A stretch of DNA of 17,924 nucleotides, taken from assembly GCA_030636545.1 (NCBI GenBank), contig DAOVWR010000018.1, positions 1-17,924 on the forward strand. Direction: 5' to 3'. Made by a program: the position numbers and the translations under genes. The DNA comes from Mycoplasmatota bacterium. GTDB taxonomy: Bacteria > Bacillota_I > Bacilli_A > Izemoplasmatales > Izemoplasmataceae. How positions within the stretch are numbered: position 1 is the stretch's first letter; every line of letters begins with the position of its first letter. Positions 1-6,609 of the stretch are shown here, piece by piece. The notes below the pieces were generated by a model. That model worked only from the letters and a program-made list of their open reading frames with translations. It searched no databases and was not told where the DNA came from.

Positions 1-1612
1 AAGTATTTCCTAAATCGCGCATTTTCTTAAGCGTTTTAATTAACTTACTATTATCTCTTTGATGAAGACCAATACTTGGTTCATCTAAGACATATAGTAC
101 TCCAGTTAAATGCGACCCTATTTGGGTAGCTAATCTAATTCTTTGGCTTTCTCCGCCACTTAATGTAGCTGATTGTCTAGAAAGCGTAAGATAGCTTAAG
201 CCAACATTTTCTAAGAAACATAATCTTTCAATTATTTCTTTTAGGACCATCTCGCTAATTTTCTTATCTGTCTCACTTAATTCTAAACCTCTAAAAAATT
301 TAATAGATTCTTTAATTGAAAAATCAGTAAGAGTAATAATATCTATTCCGCCAACTTTTACACTTAAAGCTTTCTTATTAAGTTTTTTACCTTTACATAC
401 CTTACATGAGCTAACTGCCATATATCCTTCAATCCAATCACGGATAAAGCGTGATGTCGTCTCCATATAACGTCTTTCAAATTGAGTTACAACACCCTCA
501 AAAGTACCGTTTTTTTGATGAAGATACCCATCTTCGGTTTTACCACCAAAAGTAAACTTAATCTTATTTTTACTTCCATAAAGAACAATGTCTAAATCTT
601 TTTGTAACATATCTTTTATTTTTATATCTAAATCGATATTATAATACTTCGCAGTTTGTCTCAACATCGAGAAAGAATATGTATCAGTATTTTGCCAACC
701 TTTAATTCCTCCATCGTTAATTGAGATATTCTTATCAGGCATTAGTAATTCTGGATCAATTTTTCTTTTATGTCCAAGACCATGACATTCAGGACAAGAA
801 CCATATGGAGCGTTAAAAGAGAACAATCTTGGTTGAAGATCTCCAATATTAAAATCACATTTAGGACAAGCATAATGTTCACTAAAGATATGTTCTTTAT
901 CATTAATTAGAACAACTACTTTTCCTTCTCCTAAATTAGTAGCTGTCTCAAGGCTTTCAAATAAACGACTTCTTATTCCGTCTTTTATTTTTAGTCTATC
1001 TACTACAGCTTGGATTGTATATCGCTTATTTTTCTCCATGTCAAAATTATTATCTAAGTCTAAGATTTCCCCATTAATTCTAACCCTAACATATCCTTCT
1101 TTTCTTAATTGTTCTAAGATTTTATGATGTGTTCCTTTTCTTTCCTTAACTAAAGGAGCTAATATAATAACTCTTCCCTCGGCTATTTCTAGTACTTTCT
1201 CAGTCATTTGTTCAATACTTTGACTTGATATTTCAATATTGTGAGTAGGACAAATAGGTTTTCCTATTCTTGCATATAACAATCTAAGATAATCATATAT
1301 TTCAGTAACTGTCCCAACAGTACTTCGCGGATTCTTAGATGTTGTTTTTTGATCAATACTTATTGCTGGACTTAATCCTTCAATACTTTCAACATCAGGT
1401 TTTTCAAGATTCCCAAGGAACTGTCTAGCATACGCACTTAAACTTTCTACATATCTTCTTTGACCTTCTTTATAAATTGTATCAAATGCTAAAGAAGACT
1501 TACCACTCCCGCTTAAACCTGTCATTACAATAAGTTTATTTTTAGGAATAGATAAATCTATATTTTTTAGATTATTCTCTTTTGCACCTTTAATAATAAT
1601 TTTATCTAACAT
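1..1612 (-). CDS. uvrA: UvrABC system protein A (excinuclease ATPase), N-terminal 537 codons; runs off the left edge
   Basis: UvrA is the damage-sensing ABC-type ATPase of nucleotide excision repair; it loads UvrB onto distorted DNA. The visible part begins MLDKIIIKGAKENNLKNI, has Walker A GLSGSGKSS at about residues 32-40 (Lys38), the family-typical region around SLSAYARQFLG, two CxxC pairs of the first zinc module (CPKC and CPEC), and the ABC signature LSGGESQRIRLA followed by Walker B LYVLDEPSIGLHQRD just before the edge. The family is about 940 residues, so the second ABC half lies outside. The start at 1612 is chosen because AGGTGA sits 4 nt upstream; that Shine-Dalgarno contains the TGA stop of ligA, giving a 4-nt gap and probable translational coupling. 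Last gene in view of the pcrA-ligA-uvrA run. Confidence 0.97.
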   Translation of the reverse strand, partial: MLDKIIIKGAKENNLKNIDLSIPKNKLIVMTGLSGSGKSSLAFDTIYKEGQRRYVESLSAYARQFLGNLEKPDVESIEGLSPAISIDQKTTSKNPRSTVGTVTEIYDYLRLLYARIGKPICPTHNIEISSQSIEQMTEKVLEIAEGRVIILAPLVKERKGTHHKILEQLRKEGYVRVRINGEILDLDNNFDMEKNKRYTIQAVVDRLKIKDGIRSRLFESLETATNLGEGKVVVLINDKEHIFSEHYACPKCDFNIGDLQPRLFSFNAPYGSCPECHGLGHKRKIDPELLMPDKNISINDGGIKGWQNTDTYSFSMLRQTAKYYNIDLDIKIKDMLQKDLDIVLYGSKNKIKFTFGGKTEDGYLHQKNGTFEGVVTQFERRYMETTSRFIRDWIEGYMAVSSCKVCKGKKLNKKALSVKVGGIDIITLTDFSIKESIKFFRGLELSETDKKISEMVLKEIIERLCFLENVGLSYLTLSRQSATLSGGESQRIRLATQIGSHLTGVLYVLDEPSIGLHQRDNSKLIKTLKKMRDLGNT

Positions 1613-1616
1613 CTAA

Positions 1617-3602
1617 TCACCTGTCTATTAGGTCTTTAAACTCTCTTTCAGTTAGAACTTTAACACCTAGTCCTACTGCTTTAGTTAGTTTAGAACCTGC
1701 GTCGCTTCCAGCGACTACATAATCTGTTTTTTTACTAACACTACTTGAAACTTTGCCTCCTAAAGACTCGATTAAAGACTTGGCTTCATTTCTTGTATAT
1801 AACACAAGTTTACCTGTTAAAACAAAAGTCTTAAGTGTAAACTCATCCTTATTGTATATATTACTAGTATACATAGTATTAAGTCCTAATTCTTTTAATT
1901 CGCTAATTAATTTTATATTTTCTTCAGATCTAAAGAAATCAATAATACTTTTAGCTATAACTGAGCCAATTTCATCAATATTAATTAAATCTTCGTATAC
2001 CCATTTTCCCATATCGTCAATATTTGGATAATTTGCGCTAATTACCTTAGATACTTTTTCGCCAACGTGACGAATACCTAATCCAAATAATAATTTATCT
2101 AGGTTACTATTTTTACTTCTTTCAATATTTTCTAGCAACTTATCAATACTTTTAACACCGAAACCCTCTTTAACAATTAATTCTTCACGATGGTTTTTAA
2201 GTAAATAGATATCCTTTATAGAACTCAGGAATCCATCATTATAAAACTGTTCAATAATGCGGTCTCCAAGCCCTTCAATATACATTGCTTTTCTTGAAGC
2301 AAAATGAATTAATCCTTCGATTTTCTTGGCATCACATTGTTCGTTAACGCAGTAATGACCAGCTTCTCCGTCTTTTCTTACTAATTGGCTTTCACAAACA
2401 GGACATTCTTTAACCATTGAAAAAGGAATGCTTGAATTATCTCTTCTATCCAATATAACTTTAACAACTTCGGGAATAATATCTCCTGCTTTTTTTATTA
2501 TTACATAATCATTTTCTCTTATGTCTTTATCAGTAACATAATCTTCATTATGAAGAGTAGCTCGACTAACTGTGCTTCCTTGTACCATAACTGGATCTAA
2601 ATTAGCTACTGGAGTAATTTGTCCAGTGCGTCCTACTTGGAACGTTATACTATTTATTCTTGTGATTACTTCTTCAGCTGGAAATTTATAAGCAATTGCC
2701 CATTTAGGGCTTTTTGCTGTATAACCAATCTTATTATGTAAATCAAGTTGATCTACTTTTATGACAATTCCATCTATCTCATACTTAAGATTATTTCTCT
2801 TCTCAGTATATATTTTTATAAATTCAACAACTTCATCAATGTTCTTACATACCTTACTTAATGGATTAATATTAAACCCTAGTGATTTAGCAAAGGTAAG
2901 CGCTTTTGTGTGATTTTTAATACTGTGGTTTTCTGGGCTTATTATACTATAAACAAACATATCTAAACTTCTTTTTGCAGCTATTTTACTATCAAGTTGT
3001 CTAATACTTCCTGAAGCTGCATTTCTTGGATTTTTGAATTCTTCTAAGTTATTTAAAACTCTTTCATCGTTAGTTTTATTGAAAGATTTTTTACTCATAA
3101 AGATTTCACCACGAACTTCAAGATTATCATAATAATCTATTTTTAGGGGAATAGATTTTATTGTTTTAATGTTTGAAGTAATGTTCTCTCCAACTACCCC
3201 GTTACCACGTGATGCACCGAGTAATAATTTACCATTTTCATACTTAACACTACCAGCTAAGCCATCTATCTTAAGTTCAACATTGTAACTTACGTTACCA
3301 ACCTCTTTAATAATTTTCTCATCAAAACTTCTTAAGTCTTCTTCATTGAACACATTAGAAAGGCTCATCATAGGAACATCATGAGTAACTTTTTCGAACT
3401 TATCTAATACAATGCTACCTACTCTTTTAGTAGGAGAATTAACATCAGCAAATTCGGGATGTGATTCTTCTAATTTGATTAACTCATGTAAGAGTGCATC
3501 AAATTCTTGATCACTTACAACACTGTTATCTAATACATAATATTCATAACTGTATTTCTCTAACAATTTTGTTAGTTCTTCGACTCTTTTTTTAGTTTCC
3601 AT
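1617..3602 (-). CDS. ligA: NAD-dependent DNA ligase LigA
   Basis: Seals nicks in replication and repair using NAD+. It has 661 residues, normal for the family. The adenylation domain carries the KIDG motif with the AMP-accepting Lys111, and the conserved DGIVIK motif lies at 277-282. The zinc module has Cys400, Cys403, Cys418 and Cys423; helix-hairpin-helix repeats follow at about 440-560 and a C-terminal BRCT domain at about 589-661. The frame is open further upstream (to 3716, overlapping the pcrA end), but the ATG at 3602 is preferred: GGTGAT lies 4 nt before it and the protein then begins METKKRVEEL like other LigA. It follows pcrA by 31 nt, and that gap holds a TGTTATAAT box, so it may have its own promoter as well as read-through. 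The TGA stop is part of the uvrA Shine-Dalgarno. Confidence 0.98.
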   Translation of the reverse strand: METKKRVEELTKLLEKYSYEYYVLDNSVVSDQEFDALLHELIKLEESHPEFADVNSPTKRVGSIVLDKFEKVTHDVPMMSLSNVFNEEDLRSFDEKIIKEVGNVSYNVELKIDGLAGSVKYENGKLLLGASRGNGVVGENITSNIKTIKSIPLKIDYYDNLEVRGEIFMSKKSFNKTNDERVLNNLEEFKNPRNAASGSIRQLDSKIAAKRSLDMFVYSIISPENHSIKNHTKALTFAKSLGFNINPLSKVCKNIDEVVEFIKIYTEKRNNLKYEIDGIVIKVDQLDLHNKIGYTAKSPKWAIAYKFPAEEVITRINSITFQVGRTGQITPVANLDPVMVQGSTVSRATLHNEDYVTDKDIRENDYVIIKKAGDIIPEVVKVILDRRDNSSIPFSMVKECPVCESQLVRKDGEAGHYCVNEQCDAKKIEGLIHFASRKAMYIEGLGDRIIEQFYNDGFLSSIKDIYLLKNHREELIVKEGFGVKSIDKLLENIERSKNSNLDKLLFGLGIRHVGEKVSKVISANYPNIDDMGKWVYEDLINIDEIGSVIAKSIIDFFRSEENIKLISELKELGLNTMYTSNIYNKDEFTLKTFVLTGKLVLYTRNEAKSLIESLGGKVSSSVSKKTDYVVAGSDAGSKLTKAVGLGVKVLTEREFKDLIDR

Positions 3603-3617
3603 AAAATCACCACATTT

Positions 3618-3626
3618 ATTATAACA
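3618..3626 (-). promoter_or_regulatory. Extended -10-like box TGTTATAAT upstream of ligA
   Basis: On the minus strand TGTTATAAT is followed by 5 nt and the ligA Shine-Dalgarno TGGTGAT. It fits an extended -10 element (TGnTATAAT). No convincing -35 hexamer lies 17 nt upstream. The same 9-mer occurs at the same place before pcrA and atl. If it is a promoter, the transcript would start at or next to the Shine-Dalgarno. Confidence 0.45.
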
Positions 3627-3633
3627 TATTATA

Positions 3634-5796
3634 TTATTTTTTAGATATTGCTGGATGGTCTTTAAGTAGTTTCTTGATTCCATATGGGTGTGGGAAAGCG
3701 ATAATACAGTTATCACCGGTTACGCTGATAACTAAGCCTAGACCAAATTTTGAATGAGTTACTTTATCACCCTTGTTTAAATCGTTTTTATTATATTTAT
3801 TAAGATTATCTAGTTTTGCAGTATTAAGTATTTTCTTACTCAAGAAGTTAGTTTCTCGGTAAGGTTTACTTACATATTCCGAATATCCTTTAGTATCAAG
3901 TAATTCATCATTTATTTCATTAATGAAGCAGCTAGTAGTGTTTTGACTAGTTTCTCCCCATGTTTGCCTAACGTTAGCGCTAGTTAGAAATAGTAATTCT
4001 TTTGTTCTAGTTACACCAACATACATTAATCTTCTTTCTTCTTCAAAGTCTTTTCTACTATTCATACTTCGTCCAAGTGGAAACATACCCATTTCCATTG
4101 TTACCATGAAGACAACTCTGAACTCAAGTCCTTTTGCTGAATGAAGTGTCATAAGTGTAACACCGTCAATGATGTCTTCTTTACTCTCTTCACTCTTTAA
4201 ACTAATATCTTCCAAGAGATACACTAACATCTCTTCCTTGCTTAAATCTTTATATATTTGCTCATTTTCACTTAATATTGTCTTAAATTCAAGTATATTC
4301 TCGTATCTTACATCGCCTTTTTCATCATTTTCTAAAGCTTTAACGTATCCTGAATGTTGTAAAATATAATCTACAAAGTCATTAAAAGATAAAATATCTA
4401 ACTTAGATCTAAAATCTAAAATCATGTTCTTAAAATCTAATAATTTAGTACAAATACTTTTACCTAGCACTTCGTTTGCTCGATCAATTGCTTCCATCAA
4501 ATCAAGATTATTAGCGGCCGCAAAGTTTATTAATTTATCTAACGTTACTGCGCCAATCCCCCTTCTAGGAGTTGTGATGACTCTCATAAAGCTATATGCA
4601 TCATCTAAATTAATAATTAATCTCAGATAAGCTGTGAAATCTTTTATCTCTCTTCTTTTGAAGAAACTAGTATTTCCATATATTCTGTAAGGTATCTGTT
4701 TTTGCATTAATACTTCTTCAAACATTCTTGAAGTGTTATTAGCTCTGTACAATATTGCAAAATCATTGTATACGTAGCCTTTTCGCACTAATTCTAATAT
4801 CTTTAAAGCGACAAATTCTACTTCGTCTCTCGCAGTTACTCCTTTGAAATGCACTATCTTTTCACCTTTACCTAAATTCGAAAATAATGTTTTAGGAATT
4901 CTGTTAGCATTATTCTTAATGATTTGGTTCGATGCCTCTAAGATTGTGTTAGTACTACGGTAATTCTCTTCAAGTAATACTAAATGAAAATCTGGATAAT
5001 CCTTTTTAAACTTAGTAATATTCTCAATATTAGCTCCTCTAAAGGCATAAATGCTTTGATCTTCATCTCCTACGATGAAGATATTCTTATTTTCACCAAC
5101 TAGTAAACTTACTAATCTGTATTGTACATTATTGGTATCTTGGAACTCATCAACTAATATATATTGGAATTTTTCATTATAAAATTTCCTAAGTTCATCA
5201 TTAGATTCCAGTAATTTTATTGTTAATGTTAGTAAATCTTCAAAATCTACCAAGTTATTGTTAAAGAGATTTTCTTGGTATTTCTTAAAAACAATCTTAA
5301 CAACACTTTTAAAAGGTTCTTCCACATCTTCAATTAAATCATAATCAAATTTTAGTTTCTGAACAATACTCTTAACTATCTTAGGAAGATAGATTTTTAT
5401 ATCATAGTTGCTTTTTTTCAAAATACTCTTAATCAATTGTGTTACATCGTCATCATCAATAATCTGAAATGTTTTTCTATAACCTAAATATTCAATGTGT
5501 TCTCTTAGGATTTTAGCACACATCGAGTGGAATGTACTAATCCACATTTGAGATGTATTTATTCCGGTAGTTTGATGTACTCGATATTTCATTTCATTAG
5601 CCGCTTTATTAGTAAAAGTGATAGCTAATATATTCTGAAAATTAATATTTTTTTCAAAGATTAAATAAGCGATTCTTGTAGTAAGAACGCTTGTTTTACC
5701 GCTTCCTGCACCGGCAATTGCCATTACAGGTCCTTCAGTTTTAAGAACTGCTTCTCTTTGTCTTTCGTTTAAATTATCAAGTAAATTAATCATCAA
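3634..5796 (-). CDS. pcrA: ATP-dependent DNA helicase PcrA (UvrD/Rep superfamily 1A)
   Basis: 3'-5' helicase needed in Gram-positives for replication-fork maintenance and for nucleotide excision repair, where it displaces the incised strand. The 720 residues match the family (about 720-740). Visible motifs: Walker A AGAGSGKTS with Lys34, motif Ia around ITFTNKAANEM at 59-69, Walker B VDEFQDT at 215-221, GDEDQSIYAFRG at 243-254, motif V TLHSAKGLEF, and motif VI EEERRLMYVGVTR. The last 50 or so residues (GDKVTHSKFG onward, ending near AFPHPYGIKKLL) are the Tudor-like tail that in PcrA/UvrD contacts RNA polymerase. Two ATGs abut at 5796 and 5793; AGGTGAT is 4 nt before the first by the spacing used in neighbouring genes, so 5796 is kept. 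It is separated from atl by a terminator and precedes ligA by 31 nt, forming pcrA-ligA-uvrA. Confidence 0.98.
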   Translation of the reverse strand: MMINLLDNLNERQREAVLKTEGPVMAIAGAGSGKTSVLTTRIAYLIFEKNINFQNILAITFTNKAANEMKYRVHQTTGINTSQMWISTFHSMCAKILREHIEYLGYRKTFQIIDDDDVTQLIKSILKKSNYDIKIYLPKIVKSIVQKLKFDYDLIEDVEEPFKSVVKIVFKKYQENLFNNNLVDFEDLLTLTIKLLESNDELRKFYNEKFQYILVDEFQDTNNVQYRLVSLLVGENKNIFIVGDEDQSIYAFRGANIENITKFKKDYPDFHLVLLEENYRSTNTILEASNQIIKNNANRIPKTLFSNLGKGEKIVHFKGVTARDEVEFVALKILELVRKGYVYNDFAILYRANNTSRMFEEVLMQKQIPYRIYGNTSFFKRREIKDFTAYLRLIINLDDAYSFMRVITTPRRGIGAVTLDKLINFAAANNLDLMEAIDRANEVLGKSICTKLLDFKNMILDFRSKLDILSFNDFVDYILQHSGYVKALENDEKGDVRYENILEFKTILSENEQIYKDLSKEEMLVYLLEDISLKSEESKEDIIDGVTLMTLHSAKGLEFRVVFMVTMEMGMFPLGRSMNSRKDFEEERRLMYVGVTRTKELLFLTSANVRQTWGETSQNTTSCFINEINDELLDTKGYSEYVSKPYRETNFLSKKILNTAKLDNLNKYNKNDLNKGDKVTHSKFGLGLVISVTGDNCIIAFPHPYGIKKLLKDHPAISKK

Positions 5797-5809
5797 ATCA
5801 CCTACTATA

Positions 5810-5818
5810 ATTATAACA
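5810..5818 (-). promoter_or_regulatory. Extended -10-like box TGTTATAAT upstream of pcrA
   Basis: TGTTATAAT on the minus strand, 6 nt before the pcrA Shine-Dalgarno AGGTGAT and directly after the T-run of the atl terminator. There is no recognisable -35 element, because the expected position falls in the terminator hairpin. As the first gene after a terminator, pcrA needs a promoter here, which makes this the best candidate. Confidence 0.5.
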
Positions 5819-5845
5819 AAAAAAGCACTAAAAAGATAGTGCTTT
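5818..5845 (-). terminator. Rho-independent terminator after atl
   Basis: A perfect 9-bp stem (AAAGCACTA and TAGTGCTTT) with a 6-nt loop, followed on the minus strand by a run of about seven T. It lies 10 nt past the atl stop codon and immediately before pcrA, so atl and pcrA are probably separate transcripts. Confidence 0.85.
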
Positions 5846-5855
5846 ACTAATCATT

Positions 5856-6158
5856 TTATATGATTTTAAATAAGTATTTCGATAAATCGATTTTCTTGTT
5901 AATAACAGGAATTCCTTCATCAGCAAGCATTGCTCCTTGGATGAATCCACCCTCACCTGTTAAAGATATTGTGCCTTTAGAATTAATTACCCTATGCCAA
6001 GGAAGATTATGAGTTCCACTCATAGAATGCAGTATTCTACTTACTTGTCTAGCACCTCTAGGATTTCCTGCATAAGCAGCTATTTGTCCGTAAGTCATCA
6101 CTTTACCTGAGGGAATCATTTTTATTATATCTAGTACCTCTTCAGTAAACTTAGTCAT
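5856..6158 (-). CDS. atl: Alkyltransferase-like protein (ATL), MGMT fold lacking the active cysteine
   Basis: A 100-residue protein with the DNA-binding domain of O6-methylguanine-DNA methyltransferase. The methyl-acceptor motif PCHRV is replaced by PWHRV (residues 53-57, Trp54 in place of Cys), which defines alkyltransferase-like proteins. The helix-turn-helix region MTYGQIAAYAG (21-31) carries the base-flipping Tyr23, and GARQVSRIL (36-44) carries the arginine-finger position. Family knowledge: ATLs bind O6-alkylguanine tightly, cannot repair it, and hand it to nucleotide excision repair. The neighbours pcrA, ligA and uvrA fit that role. The start ATG has GGTGA 4 nt upstream and TGTTATAAT before that. 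It often appears in databases as an MGMT-family or 6-O-methylguanine-DNA methyltransferase protein, which would overstate its activity. Confidence 0.93.
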   Translation of the reverse strand: MTKFTEEVLDIIKMIPSGKVMTYGQIAAYAGNPRGARQVSRILHSMSGTHNLPWHRVINSKGTISLTGEGGFIQGAMLADEGIPVINKKIDLSKYLFKII

Positions 6159-6173
6159 ATTATCACCTAACTA

Positions 6174-6182
6174 ATTATAACA
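6174..6182 (-). promoter_or_regulatory. Extended -10-like box TGTTATAAT upstream of atl
   Basis: Third copy of the same 9-mer, 5 nt before the atl Shine-Dalgarno AGGTGAT and just after the cold-shock gene terminator. No -35 match is visible. atl follows a terminator, so a promoter is expected in this short gap. Confidence 0.5.
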
Positions 6183-6195
6183 AAAATAAGGTAAT

Positions 6196-6220
6196 AAAAA
6201 AAGCCGTTTATAACGACTTT
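6196..6220 (-). terminator. Rho-independent terminator after the cold-shock gene
   Basis: A stem of 9 bp with one G-U pair (AAAGTCGTT and AACGGCTTT on the minus strand), a 3-nt loop, then a run of seven T. It lies 12 nt after the stop codon of the cold-shock gene. Confidence 0.85.
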
Positions 6221-6232
6221 AATTTTGCAAAA

Positions 6233-6430
6233 TTAGATTGCTTCTACGTTTGCAGCTTGAGGACCTTTGTCTCCGTCTACAACGTCGAATTGAACTCTTT
6301 CGCCTTCTTCTAAAGATTTGAAACCATCTTTTTGAATTTGTGAGTAATGAACAAAAATATCATTTCCTTCGTCTGTAGTGATGAATCCGTATCCTTTTTC
6401 AGAATTAAACCATTTAACTTTACCAGTCAT
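6233..6430 (-). CDS. Cold-shock protein, CspA/CspB family
   Basis: A 65-residue single cold-shock domain (OB fold) that binds single-stranded RNA and DNA and melts mRNA structure. RNP1 KGYGFIT is at 12-18 and RNP2 DIFVHYS at 24-30; the start MTGKVKWFN and the end GPQAANVEAI are typical. An in-frame ATG at 6445 would add MEVTN, but the strong GGAGGT lies between the two ATGs, 8 nt before 6430, so 6430 is the start. The gene is monocistronic: a leader of about 100 nt upstream and a terminator right after. The paralogue letter (A, B, C or D) cannot be assigned from one copy. Confidence 0.97.
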   Translation of the reverse strand: MTGKVKWFNSEKGYGFITTDEGNDIFVHYSQIQKDGFKSLEEGERVQFDVVDGDKGPQAANVEAI

Positions 6431-6538
6431 GTTTGTTACCTCCATATTTTAATCCTATACTACAAATACTGCTTTATAAAATATTTAAGTAACTTTTGTT
6501 AGTTTTTATTTATAATACATTATTTTATTGTTTAGGTC
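6431..6538 (-). promoter_or_regulatory. Long 5' leader of the cold-shock mRNA
   Basis: About 108 nt of AT-rich, non-coding sequence between the predicted transcription start and the ATG, ending in the Shine-Dalgarno GGAGGT. Long structured leaders that switch fold with temperature are typical of csp mRNAs; here the length and place fit, but no defined structure was demonstrated by eye. The start site is inferred from the promoter. Confidence 0.45.
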
Positions 6539-6544
6539 TATTCC

Positions 6545-6572
6545 ATAATACACTAAAAATTTATAAATGCAA
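6545..6572 (-). promoter_or_regulatory. Sigma-A-type promoter of the cold-shock gene
   Basis: On the minus strand -35 TTGCAT and -10 TATTAT are separated by 16 nt. It lies downstream of the glnS stop codon, and no convincing terminator of glnS precedes it. Confidence 0.55.
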
Positions 6573-6609
6573 GAAAAAAGAAACTTTTTAAACAAAAATA
6601 CAAGTAATA

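Noticed and set aside
3603..3716. N-terminal extension of LigA from an upstream start at 3716
   Set aside because: It overlaps the end of pcrA, its residues do not look like a LigA N-terminus, and ATG 3602 has a proper GGTGAT Shine-Dalgarno.
5856..6158. Functional O6-methylguanine-DNA methyltransferase (ogt)
   Set aside because: The acceptor cysteine is tryptophan (PWHR) and the protein is only 100 residues, so it is called an ATL.
6573..6609. Terminator for glnS formed by the A-run and T-run after its stop
   Set aside because: The only stem is about 6 bp and almost all A-T, too weak to call.
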